Below are positions 9,301 through 18,100 of a stretch of DNA of 50,898 bases, piece by piece; position 1 is the stretch's first letter; every line of letters begins with the position of its first letter. Location of the stretch: positions 575,324 through 626,221 of the forward strand of contig JAHNZQ020003146.1 of the NCBI GenBank assembly GCA_019155205.2, given 5' to 3'. Origin of the DNA: Gracilaria vermiculophylla (lineage: Eukaryota; Rhodophyta; Florideophyceae; Gracilariales; Gracilariaceae). The notes under the pieces are model-generated. The model was not told where the DNA came from. It made no database searches and was given only the letters and a program-made list of their open reading frames with translations. The translations under genes were made by a program, and so were the position numbers.

Positions 9301-11866
9301 CAATATATGTCCACCAAAGGATCAGCAGGACCTCGTGGGAAATCTTGTGCGATCGTTGACTTCCGGCAAACGAGCCGCTGCAACTGTTCCTGGAGATCAA
9401 GGTGTCCTACTAGAGTTTAATGGTGTAGACGTCCAGTCCAACACTGCAGGGGCTCGATCTGCAACTTACAAGGAGCTTTGCGCTTTAGCTCAGGATATGG
9501 GCCAACCTGAACTCGTATACAAGTTTATGGATCTTGCGGGTCATGCAGCGCTTTGGAATAGCCGCAAGGGTGCTGCATTGGCTGGGAGCGCCTTATTGAA
9601 CAATGAAGTTGCCGCGGAACAGCTTCGACCACATGTGAAGAGTTTGTTGCCAAGGTTGTATGTTTACTGCCATGATCCGACGGAAAGCGTTCGCATTGCG
9701 ATGGGGTCGATTATTTCTTCCGTCGTTAAAGCTTCAGGTCATGGATCCGTTTCGGAGGCGATAAAGGCAAACTTGCCTTCTGTGGCAGAGCATTGTATCA
9801 ACTCTATGACATCGAGACAGTGGCGTTCTCGCGAGGCTGGTTGCGGGGCTTTAAGGGACCTGCTTGTCTCTCGTACATGGGCTGAAGTGAAAGATTCCGT
9901 GAAAGATTTCTGGTACTACACACTTCGGGCAATGGACGATATCAAGGAAAGTGTCCGAAAAAGTGCTCAAGGGACTGGCAGGGCACTCTCGGAACTCTCT
10001 ATACATCTCTGTAATCCAGGATATGTTGGTGAAGAAAATTCATCCCAAGCAGTTGAAGTTGTCTTGTCAGTACTCATGTCATCCTTTACGCACGGTGCAG
10101 AAGAAGTAAGATCGCTGGTGTCAAAGACTTTATCAGAAATCATTCGGCATGGGGGAACAGCATTGCGGTCATGTGTACCGGACTTGATTGCAAACCTGCT
10201 AGAGGCAGCAACAGAGCTTGAGCCGCAATTCTTGAACTACGCCGAGTATCATGTTGAATCGCCCGAAGAGTTGCAAAACGCTCGCATCAGTGCTGCAAGT
10301 ATGTCCTCGTCTTCGTTGATCGATTCACTTGAAAGACTGATAGGACAAGTTGACGAAACAATAGCTGCTGAAGTGGTTTCGAATATGGTACGGTTGGCGA
10401 GAATAGGGGTTGGAATACCAACTCGAGCCGCAACGGCAAGGTTAATATCGAGTATCTTGCAATCCAGGGCGGTTGTCATGGAACCGTATGCAGGGAAACT
10501 TCTGTTTGCCGCTGCCGGAGCTGCCAGTATGGAACGCAATTCTATGCTTCGAAAGTCGTGGTGCAACGCGGCAGGCAGAGCGACAAAGCTAGCGCGAGTA
10601 GACGAAGTTGGAAAGTATGCCCAACAAATTGCCAAGAAAGCAGCGTCCGAGGATGCGCGTGATCGCGCGCTTGCCTCATATCTAGCTTCTGGATTTTGGC
10701 GAATGGCACCTGACACGGCTCAACAGCATGCGAGTGCAATCTTACCATGGGCGTATGTGGGGCGTCGCGAAACCGATGACGACGCAGGAGACGCTAGTAA
10801 GAACTGGAAAGATGTATGGAATGAAGGAGCTCCGAGTACTCAAGCTGGACTTCGGTTGTACGCACGGGAGATCGTTGAAATATGCGAGCAGCGATTGTCT
10901 ACATCTGCCCAGTACCGTGTCAAAAAAAGCGCTGCTGGTACCTTGGGTGACTTAGCCAAGGCCTCTAATGATACGGTAGATGTTCTGTACATGTCAAGCG
11001 GTGCGAAAGCACTATTGGCAGTGCTTCCTGGACACATTTGGGAAGGTCAACATGTGGCTGTCGAGGCTATTGGGTGTTTGGCCGATTCCTGCCCTAACCC
11101 GTTGCTCTGGGAAGGCTGTGGAGGAAGTTCGGTTGTGATACAAACACTTCTCTCGGAGTCGCACAGAGGGAAGAAGGAATATCGAATTGCAGCGATTGAT
11201 GCAGTCAAGAAAGTACTGATTAATACCCGGAAGACGGTGAGCATGTACGAGGAAGTTAGAAACCACTTGTCGGACGTTGTGTCTCCGGCGGTTTCGGACA
11301 CGAATACTAATGTACCAAACGTATCTCGCATGGTATGGGAAACTGGATCGGATGCAGACGCTGTTGACGCTCGTAATAAGGCACGCAAGGCTCAAAAGAT
11401 GCTTTGCAAAGCTGGGTTGCACTGCCTCGAATCAGCCATCAGTAGCACGGCGACCCCTGAGAAACAGGAACAGTATTTGCAAGATATACTGTGCCTCTTC
11501 GAAGAACTAATGCAAAACGATTGGGATGTTCGATTAAGCGTTCTCGAGGCCTTACAGAGCTTATCTAGACGGCTATCAAGAGGTGAACTGCAATTAAGTG
11601 AGTCACGAGAACGGAGCAAAGCGTTGACGATACGAATGGTAAACCTCTGTAAGAATGGTGTCCATGAGCCGAAGTACAGTATTCTGAAGCAGACTGCATT
11701 ATCAATTCTGGAGAACCTGGCGCAAATGGTTAGCAATGTTGGCATAATGAAGGAAATGCTAGGAGAAGAAACACTGAATCAAATCGTGAGATGCAGAAAT
11801 CAAGATTCAGAGCCCGGTGTACGTTCTGTCGCTAAAAGATTGTGCGTAGCTTGTGATGTCTCTTGA
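6320..11866 (+). CDS. ECM29: Proteasome adaptor and scaffold protein ECM29
   Basis: HEAT-repeat protein that binds the 26S proteasome, tethers regulatory and core particles, and takes part in proteasome quality control and stress-induced remodelling. From ATG 6320 the product is 1848 aa, the usual length of the family (human about 1845), which decides this start although the frame is open from 5924. The N-terminal segment has the ECM29 pattern of a helical repeat followed by HINVRIRSHPDLQLP (about residues 54-68). The centre carries ELCALAQDMGQPELVYKFM and WNSRKGAA (about 1051-1090). DDIKESVRKSAQGT (about 1206-1219) is a strong family block. Helical repeats fill the whole length. One uninterrupted exon of 5.5 kb is notable. 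Codon use shifts from very GC-rich at the 5' end to moderate later. The second proteasome gene here, RPN11, lies 16 kb downstream. Confidence 0.9.
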   Translation: MPDAELLAVEAALNTLILAQDEPALQKVVTRLLPALLAALSTTSDPARAKCIHALHHINVRIRSHPDLQLPFHPVLQVSTHPNAAVLTANVAIQGGYLARCFDRLPDAQRAHALPALINAAAAVRSQQNTYVLHHLALRALTHASSASPRNAPDNLYKQLATCPQPAIMSFFSFALLALRGKTNMLLEEPPLLAIVRLASEYAAINQPHRAAAVFPHFLVAAGSASRSALVAAGEDAIKRVDTCDVLAAADPSIAATLFDLFNDIHADIPLRIVILGKGLLRVTLCANCFPEVFDVFKHSLFTPGIPARFQALGMHFVSFVIANCDVDVLVANSSQFVHSMLKLVNNHTDGSPSFPDKLRAFGYTALSDLALRVPSLMHDDSVSFNVFFSGSQSRTHPPDVRNAASQALVTLSRIVRIPPGEATEFRRAVLAALMRAIEDDEDVSILARSAAVHWANECFSFTDAQARLINIIASSDTSARVSQAAAIGLKPAKVPKHPMPGDKALSATDFPDFRHIVSVYTSYSERRKLHSKSVRAFIQFSLKCMLHELSPQRRIELIPAASIDAFLKSDTSTLKSLKALLSTAQQVLLHPDPTQAQNLDTSALCIVLFASKAASLRKEIAEAFRPKVEDLIKQITRKSALGDVITARALSMLVGICSDCLSEDEVQKLIVRLGSGLEPNPSGVASGRHEEDERVAKIMAAGQVICAFERRADAVWDESEQTPISRIVTYISKRIMLPVEASDVVRTAACAALADVGGRRLLPISSPSREKVISTLTGILKLSSSPSKVVQAASIALGKICIGEPRPPFQRKAIEGLLSVCRERKEEDIRFTAAECLVRCTSAMDVPTPSALEETNTDVSSVGVTESGELQSIMQIRDIGYQVRAKICEEGDQVGASLLPETLKIINSLVFDERPSARAGGCVCLFTFLKLLADVSETEKYAFATPADKGRFKKEQELLLGLLPEIQRAFIVLLSDRSEFTQQMASCGIALVYNICPPKDQQDLVGNLVRSLTSGKRAAATVPGDQGVLLEFNGVDVQSNTAGARSATYKELCALAQDMGQPELVYKFMDLAGHAALWNSRKGAALAGSALLNNEVAAEQLRPHVKSLLPRLYVYCHDPTESVRIAMGSIISSVVKASGHGSVSEAIKANLPSVAEHCINSMTSRQWRSREAGCGALRDLLVSRTWAEVKDSVKDFWYYTLRAMDDIKESVRKSAQGTGRALSELSIHLCNPGYVGEENSSQAVEVVLSVLMSSFTHGAEEVRSLVSKTLSEIIRHGGTALRSCVPDLIANLLEAATELEPQFLNYAEYHVESPEELQNARISAASMSSSSLIDSLERLIGQVDETIAAEVVSNMVRLARIGVGIPTRAATARLISSILQSRAVVMEPYAGKLLFAAAGAASMERNSMLRKSWCNAAGRATKLARVDEVGKYAQQIAKKAASEDARDRALASYLASGFWRMAPDTAQQHASAILPWAYVGRRETDDDAGDASKNWKDVWNEGAPSTQAGLRLYAREIVEICEQRLSTSAQYRVKKSAAGTLGDLAKASNDTVDVLYMSSGAKALLAVLPGHIWEGQHVAVEAIGCLADSCPNPLLWEGCGGSSVVIQTLLSESHRGKKEYRIAAIDAVKKVLINTRKTVSMYEEVRNHLSDVVSPAVSDTNTNVPNVSRMVWETGSDADAVDARNKARKAQKMLCKAGLHCLESAISSTATPEKQEQYLQDILCLFEELMQNDWDVRLSVLEALQSLSRRLSRGELQLSESRERSKALTIRMVNLCKNGVHEPKYSILKQTALSILENLAQMVSNVGIMKEMLGEETLNQIVRCRNQDSEPGVRSVAKRLCVACDVS

Positions 11867-12376
11867 TCTTTGTTGTTGGTGAGTTGCGAAATCTTGAACT
11901 CTGAAGGCTGCATGCACTAAGCAAAGTACCACGTGCAGAACCGGACTCGATTTTCTTTGGAGTGAAGCCTGATGTTCATTTACCATGTTAACTTGGAAAA
12001 AACGATTGTACTACCTTGTTCAAGCCGTTACTTGAGTCAGTAACTCGAAAAGACGACTCGGAGTTCGTTGGCAATGTACATTTGTTTATGGGTTTGCAAT
12101 TCATCTGACCTTGATACGTCTCTTTCTGATGAGCGACGGAATCCTGATCACGAACTCACGCGTCTTATTCATCTATCAAGTTTTGAGATTCATTTCTCAC
12201 ATCGAATAAAACTAATATCTATAACCTGGTTAGAAATGCTTGTCACTGGGGAACATGCACGAGGTCGTCCAAAGCTCGTCGGCTGCTGAGGCTCCCGCGG
12301 CGTCCCAACAACACTGGAGATTCCCGGTGACATGACTCATATGTTCTTTTATGTTGGCCTCGTATAGTCGCATGCT
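11867..12376. other. Convergent 3' intergenic region
   Basis: About 510 bp between the stops of ECM29 (+) and the lectin gene (-). It should hold both 3' UTRs. A 73-codon ORF here shows no protein-like features. No gene is recognised. Confidence 0.6.
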
Positions 12377-13897
12377 CTACACCATGCGACCCGCTTTTCG
12401 CGCGGCCAGGGCCATCTTATTAACATAGTACACACCGGCCCCCAACAAACCCTGAATGAGCAGGAACATAATCAGGGTTCCACTTCCGCCAGAACTTTGT
12501 TCGGTAATGCTTTCATGATGATCCATTAGTTCCTCGTGCAGCTCGTCATGGGAGTCAGAAATGCCATGCGTTTTCTCCCGCAACGTGCGCAACGAATTAT
12601 GAAGACCTTGCAATTGACTCGAAAATCGATCAGCCGCGTACGATAAATCTCCGGCGGTTTCCTTCAAATGGCGCAGAACAGCAACCAAATCAGACATATC
12701 ACTCTTTTGTTGCTCCATTTCGCGGATAAGGTGACCGGTTACATCACGCACACCCTCCAATCTGAGCTTGGTCTCCTGAGCTTCTTGGTCTCCGAGACCT
12801 TTGAGCATCGAAGAGACTGCGTTGTAAACCTCATAAACTTGTAGATCCAGTGACCCCGACAGAGACGATGTGGCATCTTTGCCACGGTGTATGCGCGACT
12901 CTGGGTTTGGATCGGTCTGATGCTTTGGTGGCTCGGGGGGTTTCTCATTGGCTGTGCTACCTGCGTTCGACTGCGTATTCGCGCGCGAGCTGTCCTTTGC
13001 TTGCTGCTGTTGTCTTTCTGTTGTGGAAGCGGTACCATATTGTTGAGAATAGTAATCTGAACGATATCCTTGCCCACTGTGCGCAGACTCGTCGATAAAA
13101 ATAGCATCATGTACTTCGTGCAGCGCGAAGAAATGCCCTGTTTCAGCGGCAAACGAAAAGTGGCCCCCGCCGGAGAACGGCAATTGTACGCCAGATGCCT
13201 TGAAACAAGTGTGCCATCGACTAGGTAAACGCGGGTTCATGGCAACACCCACGTGGAGATCCCCATCAACAAACTGTACATACACACGAACCTGATGATT
13301 CATTTCCAAGGTACACCCTTTCGCGAGCTCAGTATCAGCTCCGTCGCTATCGGGGTTCCACTCCTTTGTGCCATCCGACACATAGGCATACATGTAGGGC
13401 ACATTTCTAGTGCGTGAGTTAGAAAAGGTGTCAATAATAATACCCAAACCAACAAAGGTGTGTGCGACTCCCATGGCTGAACCAACCGTAGGTCTGTCGC
13501 GCGTAAAAAAGAATCCCATACCATCGGCCGGTTCATGGCTGTCTCGGACAGTATCTATCTCAATGTCAAAGTAACCATTGAAATTCTGGGATTCGGTCAC
13601 GATGGCGTTGTAAAAAACACCCTGATTGGCCTGGCTCGCAGAGGTGAGACGAACTACGTCGCGGCCTGTTCGACTGCGAGTGATGATGGTGGTACCCAAT
13701 TGAAACCATCCATTGACAGGATCGCTGTATGGACTTGGCTCATACGGCTGACGGAAGGTATGGTCTGGATCGCCGGCTCCAAGGTATGGAAATTGGAACA
13801 GCTGAGGGTGCTTTCTTCGTCTCTCTTCCCGGGAGACATGGGCCATGCATAAAGGGATGCAAAACGCGAGCAGCACAGGAAGAAATTTAGGCGTCAT
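12377..13897 (-). CDS. L-type lectin-like cargo receptor (ERGIC-53/VIP36 family)
   Basis: A 506-aa type I membrane protein, expected to bind high-mannose glycoproteins and carry them in the early secretory pathway. Residues 1-19 form a signal peptide ending MAHV. The leguminous-type lectin fold spans about 45-270 and includes the ADGMGFFF ligand-binding strand, the GLGIIIDTFSN strand (Asp and Asn of the Ca/mannose site) and two Cys (KGC, HTC) typical of the family. A low-complexity linker follows, then a coiled coil at about 365-460, which may oligomerise. A transmembrane helix spans about 474-492. The cytosolic tail is short and ends RKAGRMV, so the KKxx/KKFF ER-retrieval signal of ERGIC-53 is absent and the sorting signal must differ. 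It lies downstream of the cyclophilin gene on the same strand. Confidence 0.85.
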   Translation of the reverse strand: MTPKFLPVLLAFCIPLCMAHVSREERRRKHPQLFQFPYLGAGDPDHTFRQPYEPSPYSDPVNGWFQLGTTIITRSRTGRDVVRLTSASQANQGVFYNAIVTESQNFNGYFDIEIDTVRDSHEPADGMGFFFTRDRPTVGSAMGVAHTFVGLGIIIDTFSNSRTRNVPYMYAYVSDGTKEWNPDSDGADTELAKGCTLEMNHQVRVYVQFVDGDLHVGVAMNPRLPSRWHTCFKASGVQLPFSGGGHFSFAAETGHFFALHEVHDAIFIDESAHSGQGYRSDYYSQQYGTASTTERQQQQAKDSSRANTQSNAGSTANEKPPEPPKHQTDPNPESRIHRGKDATSSLSGSLDLQVYEVYNAVSSMLKGLGDQEAQETKLRLEGVRDVTGHLIREMEQQKSDMSDLVAVLRHLKETAGDLSYAADRFSSQLQGLHNSLRTLREKTHGISDSHDELHEELMDHHESITEQSSGGSGTLIMFLLIQGLLGAGVYYVNKMALAARKAGRMV

Positions 13898-14234
13898 GGT
13901 TGGTGCGATTCCGTGTAACGGGATAAATAGTGGTCGGCGGCAACGCGCGGGGGTACTGAGAGGTGATGGTCCAGGAGTAGTGACGAAGGAAAGAAACGGA
14001 TAAGAGAGCGGACGTACGGCCAGTGAAGTGCGGCAGGAGAAGGCTGTAAGACAAGAGCGAGCTTTTTATGCGGCTCTAAGCCGGATGGTAAAGAACGGGG
14101 GTGACGAGGGCGGGCATTGGTGAGCGGCTCGAAGGCGCAGCGAAGTCAAACAAACAAGAGGCCTGAGCACAAAACTGTTTTGCAAAACATGTTGACTGAT
14201 GACGGTGACACGCGTACACGAAGCAAAAGCGCGG
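13898..14234 (-). promoter_or_regulatory. Upstream region of the lectin gene
   Basis: A 337-bp spacer between two minus-strand genes, holding the lectin promoter and the cyclophilin 3' end. CATAAAAAG on the minus strand near 14063-14071 is a weak TATA-like candidate about 165 bp before the ATG. Confidence 0.35.
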
Positions 14235-14990
14235 TCATTGTTGCGGTTCAACGCGGGCGCAGCGCAGGATGCGCACGGAAAGCGGCTTCTGGATGATGGC
14301 GCCGGGGCGAGCGTAAAGCTTCTCCATGCGGTACAGCACGTCCATGCCGTCCACGACGCGGGCGAAGGCGACGTACTTGCCGTCTAGGTAGCGGCTGTCG
14401 CCGGGGCGGGTGGTGATGAAGAAGCGGCTGTCCACCATGCCGTCCTTGACGACCATGGACACGATGCCTGGGGCGGAGTGCGATATATTGAAGTTCTCGG
14501 CCGGCAGCGAGCCAGAGGACGTGGACGCGCGCCCGGACTTGCCCTTGTTGCGCAGCACGTCGCCGAGCTGAACGGTCAGGCCGGGCACGATTCGGTACAC
14601 GCTGGTGCCGTCGTATTGGTGGCTGTCGACGAGGCTGAGGAAGTTGTGCACGGTTTGCGGCACGACGGTGCCATACAGCGCGATTTGGACGCGCGCGGGG
14701 CGCGCGTCGGAGAGCTCAAAGTCGAGGAAGACTTGGTGCGTGAACGGCGGCTCGTCGGCTTGGGCATCGATGGGTGCTTGTTGCGGCTGGGCCCGCGCGG
14801 CAGCGGCGCGGTGAAGCGGCGCGGTTGACAGCGCGATGAGCAGCAGCGCGCGCCGCGTGCAGCGGGGCGGCGGCCGCTGGCGGCCACCGCCGTGGGGAGT
14901 CGCAAGAGCTGGCGGCGCGGTGCGGCCGCGGCACCGTATGCTGAACGGCGCGGCCGCTGTGGTGGCGACCAAGAAGGCCGTCATGACCAT
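14235..14990 (-). CDS. Cyclophilin-type peptidyl-prolyl isomerase, probably thylakoid-lumen targeted
   Basis: Predicted 251 aa from ATG 14990; the frame is open further upstream into the ABCC promoter. The cyclophilin domain (about 85-245) shows VVPQTVHNFLSLV, Y-x-GTSVYRIVPGLTVQLGD, SAPGIVSMV, SRFFITT and VAFARVVDGMDVL, the usual order of the fold. Some active-site positions differ from classical CypA (VYRIVPG where FHRIIPG is usual), so isomerase activity may be weak. The leader looks bipartite: an N-terminal stretch MVMTAFLV, an Arg-rich segment, then RRALLLIALSTAPL followed by small residues. This is a twin-Arg plus hydrophobic arrangement, like a Tat-dependent thylakoid transfer signal. 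It is divergent from the ABCC gene with less than 200 bp between. Confidence 0.8.
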   Translation of the reverse strand: MVMTAFLVATTAAAPFSIRCRGRTAPPALATPHGGGRQRPPPRCTRRALLLIALSTAPLHRAAAARAQPQQAPIDAQADEPPFTHQVFLDFELSDARPARVQIALYGTVVPQTVHNFLSLVDSHQYDGTSVYRIVPGLTVQLGDVLRNKGKSGRASTSSGSLPAENFNISHSAPGIVSMVVKDGMVDSRFFITTRPGDSRYLDGKYVAFARVVDGMDVLYRMEKLYARPGAIIQKPLSVRILRCARVEPQQ

Positions 14991-15181
14991 GACCCGTAGC
15001 CCCCGCGCCGCCGGAACGCTCGGGCTTTGGTAGCTCGAGGGTCGCGCCGCCGCGTCGCATCTCGCGCCGCGCGCTGCCGTAACGCAGCGTGACGCGCCGT
15101 GTGCCGCATTCATCGGCGTCAGGGGTCTTGTCACGCCATCGAGCTGCGTCAGTGATCTTCCCGTCCGCCGTCCCGTTTGAC
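14991..15181. promoter_or_regulatory. Short bidirectional promoter, cyclophilin / ABCC transporter
   Basis: About 190 bp of GC-rich DNA separate the two chosen start codons. No TATA box is seen. If the first ATG of the ABCC frame (15089) is used, only 98 bp remain. Confidence 0.45.
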
Positions 15182-18100
15182 ATGCCATCAGGCGCCAGCG
15201 ACAGCGAAGCCGTTGGAGCCGAAGCGCCCCGCGCAGTAGCCTGCCCTGTTGCATCACCTCGCTTCGTCTCTCCTCAGCCCCGGCTTCGCTTTTGCTCACC
15301 CCCCGCGTCGCATCTCCGCACCCCCCGCTTCGCTTGCCGCGCAGACATGTGGCCCACCATGTTCCACGCACTCTTGGCTGCTTGTTTCGTGCTTCGCTTA
15401 TTGTTTGTCACTCCGTTCTTCCCCTCCTTCATTTCTGCTTCCGCCAACACCCACCTCTTGCTTTCTTTTCTCGCTATCGCCCCTTTGCCCTTCATATGGG
15501 TGCTTCCCACACGCTCCGCCGCTTTGTCGTACTGCGCTCTTGTTATGCTTGCGATACGATCGGCATATCAACCACCAGTCTCACTCGCTTCACTTCCGCG
15601 CTGGCGCTGTCTGTTCTGGCGCCTTGAAACCCCTCTTTACTTTTTCCTCATCTCTGCTCAGTGCATTCTGTCTCCCTCGTTTGCTCTCGCTCAACTTGTT
15701 TTATCCATCTACACTTTCTTTGTTTTCTCCGTTTTCATCGCCAACCTCGTTCACCGTGCGCGAGACCGCTCCCTGCCTTTGTCTGTCAATACTGTCTTGT
15801 ACTTAGTATTTCGCGAACGCTCACCACCCGCACAGCTTCTATTGACCGTGCCACCCACGGTTTTTAACCAGTCTGCTTTCAATCTAATCTCTTTCCAATG
15901 GGTAACTCCTTTGATATCTGCTGCCTTTTCCCGTTCTCTCCAACACCAAGACATCATTCCAATGCACCATCGCCTGTGTAGTCACGAATCTTCACGCACC
16001 TTTGAAGCAGTCTGGGATGCCCAGGCTCAAATACTACCCAACGGAACCCCACCTAGTTTGTCTCGTTGTCTGCGAATTACATTCGGCATTCCACTTCTCA
16101 TAGCCACCTTTCCCAAGTTTATAGCTGAGATAGCCAACATGTTTTCCCCCATTCTACTGCGCTCAATTATTCAGTATTTGCAATCTAAATCACAGCACAG
16201 TTCGTCTCCTGGATATGGATTAAACCTTGCGTTTTGCTTATTTCTTCTCAACATATTCAGCACTATCATGGCTCAACAATTTTTCTTACAAGTGTATGCC
16301 ATAAAGACCACTCTGTATGGAAGTCTTGTGCATTCAGTGTTCAAAAAAACCGTCAAACTCTCACCTCACTCCAGATCTCAGTACGAGTCGGGCCAGATTC
16401 AAAACATGATGTCCACTGACTGTCGAACTATTTCCAATATACCACTTTTCGTTCATGAACTATGGGGGTCGATGCTTCAGGTTTTTTTCACGCTTGCGTT
16501 GTTGATTCACTTACTGGGGTGGATTCCGACCTTGTCTAGTTTCTCTCTGGTGCTGTTATGTATTCCTATCCAGTCTTACATAGTTCGGAAGACCACCAAA
16601 CTGACAAAATCAGTAAGCCATATGACAGATCGGCGGGTCAATGTCATATCTGAAGTCATCAAAGGTATAAAGCTTGTCAAACTATATGCCTGGGAGATTC
16701 CTTTTCTTCGTCGCATCGACAATGTGAGACAGCAAGAACTTCAAACACTTCGCTCCGTTCATTTCTTAAATGTGTGGAATTTCTTGTTGACATCAGGAAT
16801 TTCAACTGCCCTTACCGTCCTCGCGTTCGCTTCGTATGTGGCATTAGGGTATCCATTTGATGCTGCCGTTGTGTTTCCGGCCATTGCGCTGTTTGATATT
16901 TTGTGGCCTGCTATGCTCGTCTTTCCGAGAATCATCGTCAATCTTTCAAAGAGCCTTTCGTCATTGTCGCGTTTGCAATGTTTTCTGACAGCTGAAGAAC
17001 TGACGGATGCATCAAAGCACCACCATGACCGACGAAGTCTTCACAATTTGTCGGAGAACAGTACATTCGATTTCAAAGAAACAGTTTTTCGCTGGGGCAA
17101 GCATGATTCCGCGGGTTCTATTTTTACTCGCAGTTTCTCGATCCCCGAGGGCTCTCTTGTTGCCATCGTCGGATCAACTGCTGGTGGAAAGAGCACCCTG
17201 CTCGCTGGCATGCTAGGTGAACTGGATACACTATCTGGCGAGTTCTTTGCAAGCCCCTCCAAGAGAGTTTCCTTCTGCGACCAGATTCCGTTTATTCAAA
17301 ACGCTACTGTTCGTGATAACATACTTTTCGGAAAGTTGTACAATAAGGATCTTTATGAGACCACCATATCTGCTTGTTGCCTCCTGCCTGATTTGCGTAC
17401 TCTTCCCGCTGGGGACGCGACAGAGATTGGTAGTCGTGGCGTAAATCTTTCAGGGGGTCAACGTGCGAGGGTGGCCATGGCTCGTGCGGTGTACAACGAG
17501 CCCGATATATGTCTGATGGACGATCCGCTCAGTGCAGTGGATGCAAACGTTGGTAGACATCTCTTTGAGAAGTGCATAGTGTCTCAGATGCGAGGGAAGA
17601 CTAGAATTTTGGCAACCAATCATCTGCACATGGCCTCAAGTCAGCATGTGGATATGGTAATAGTTGTAGATAATGGCAATGTTGTTGAAACGGGTCGTAG
17701 ATCTGACCTTTTGCGTGATCGTGACTCAGAGTTTTCAAGGCTATTAGAGAAATCCGGGGCGACCGTGGGTAAAAGCTTATCTCAGAGCACAGAATCAGAT
17801 GCCGTGCCTAGCCGGGATGAATTCGTGGACTTTGCGGTAAACGAAGGTTTGGGCTCTGACCGTTTTGCTGCGGAACACTCCATGAAATCCTTAGGCGAAA
17901 AAGAAAAGCTGAATCTGTTGCACGATCCACGTTGCGCCAATTATGGTGCAATCGAAGCGGGGCAATTGACGACAAAAGAGACTAAGGAAGAAGGGGTAGT
18001 CAAATTTCACCACCTGCAGACCTACCTTCTGCGCATGGGCTTAGTACAATGGGTCTTACCAACAGGGTTCTTTAAATTTATGGAGCTCGCCATAGCGGCA

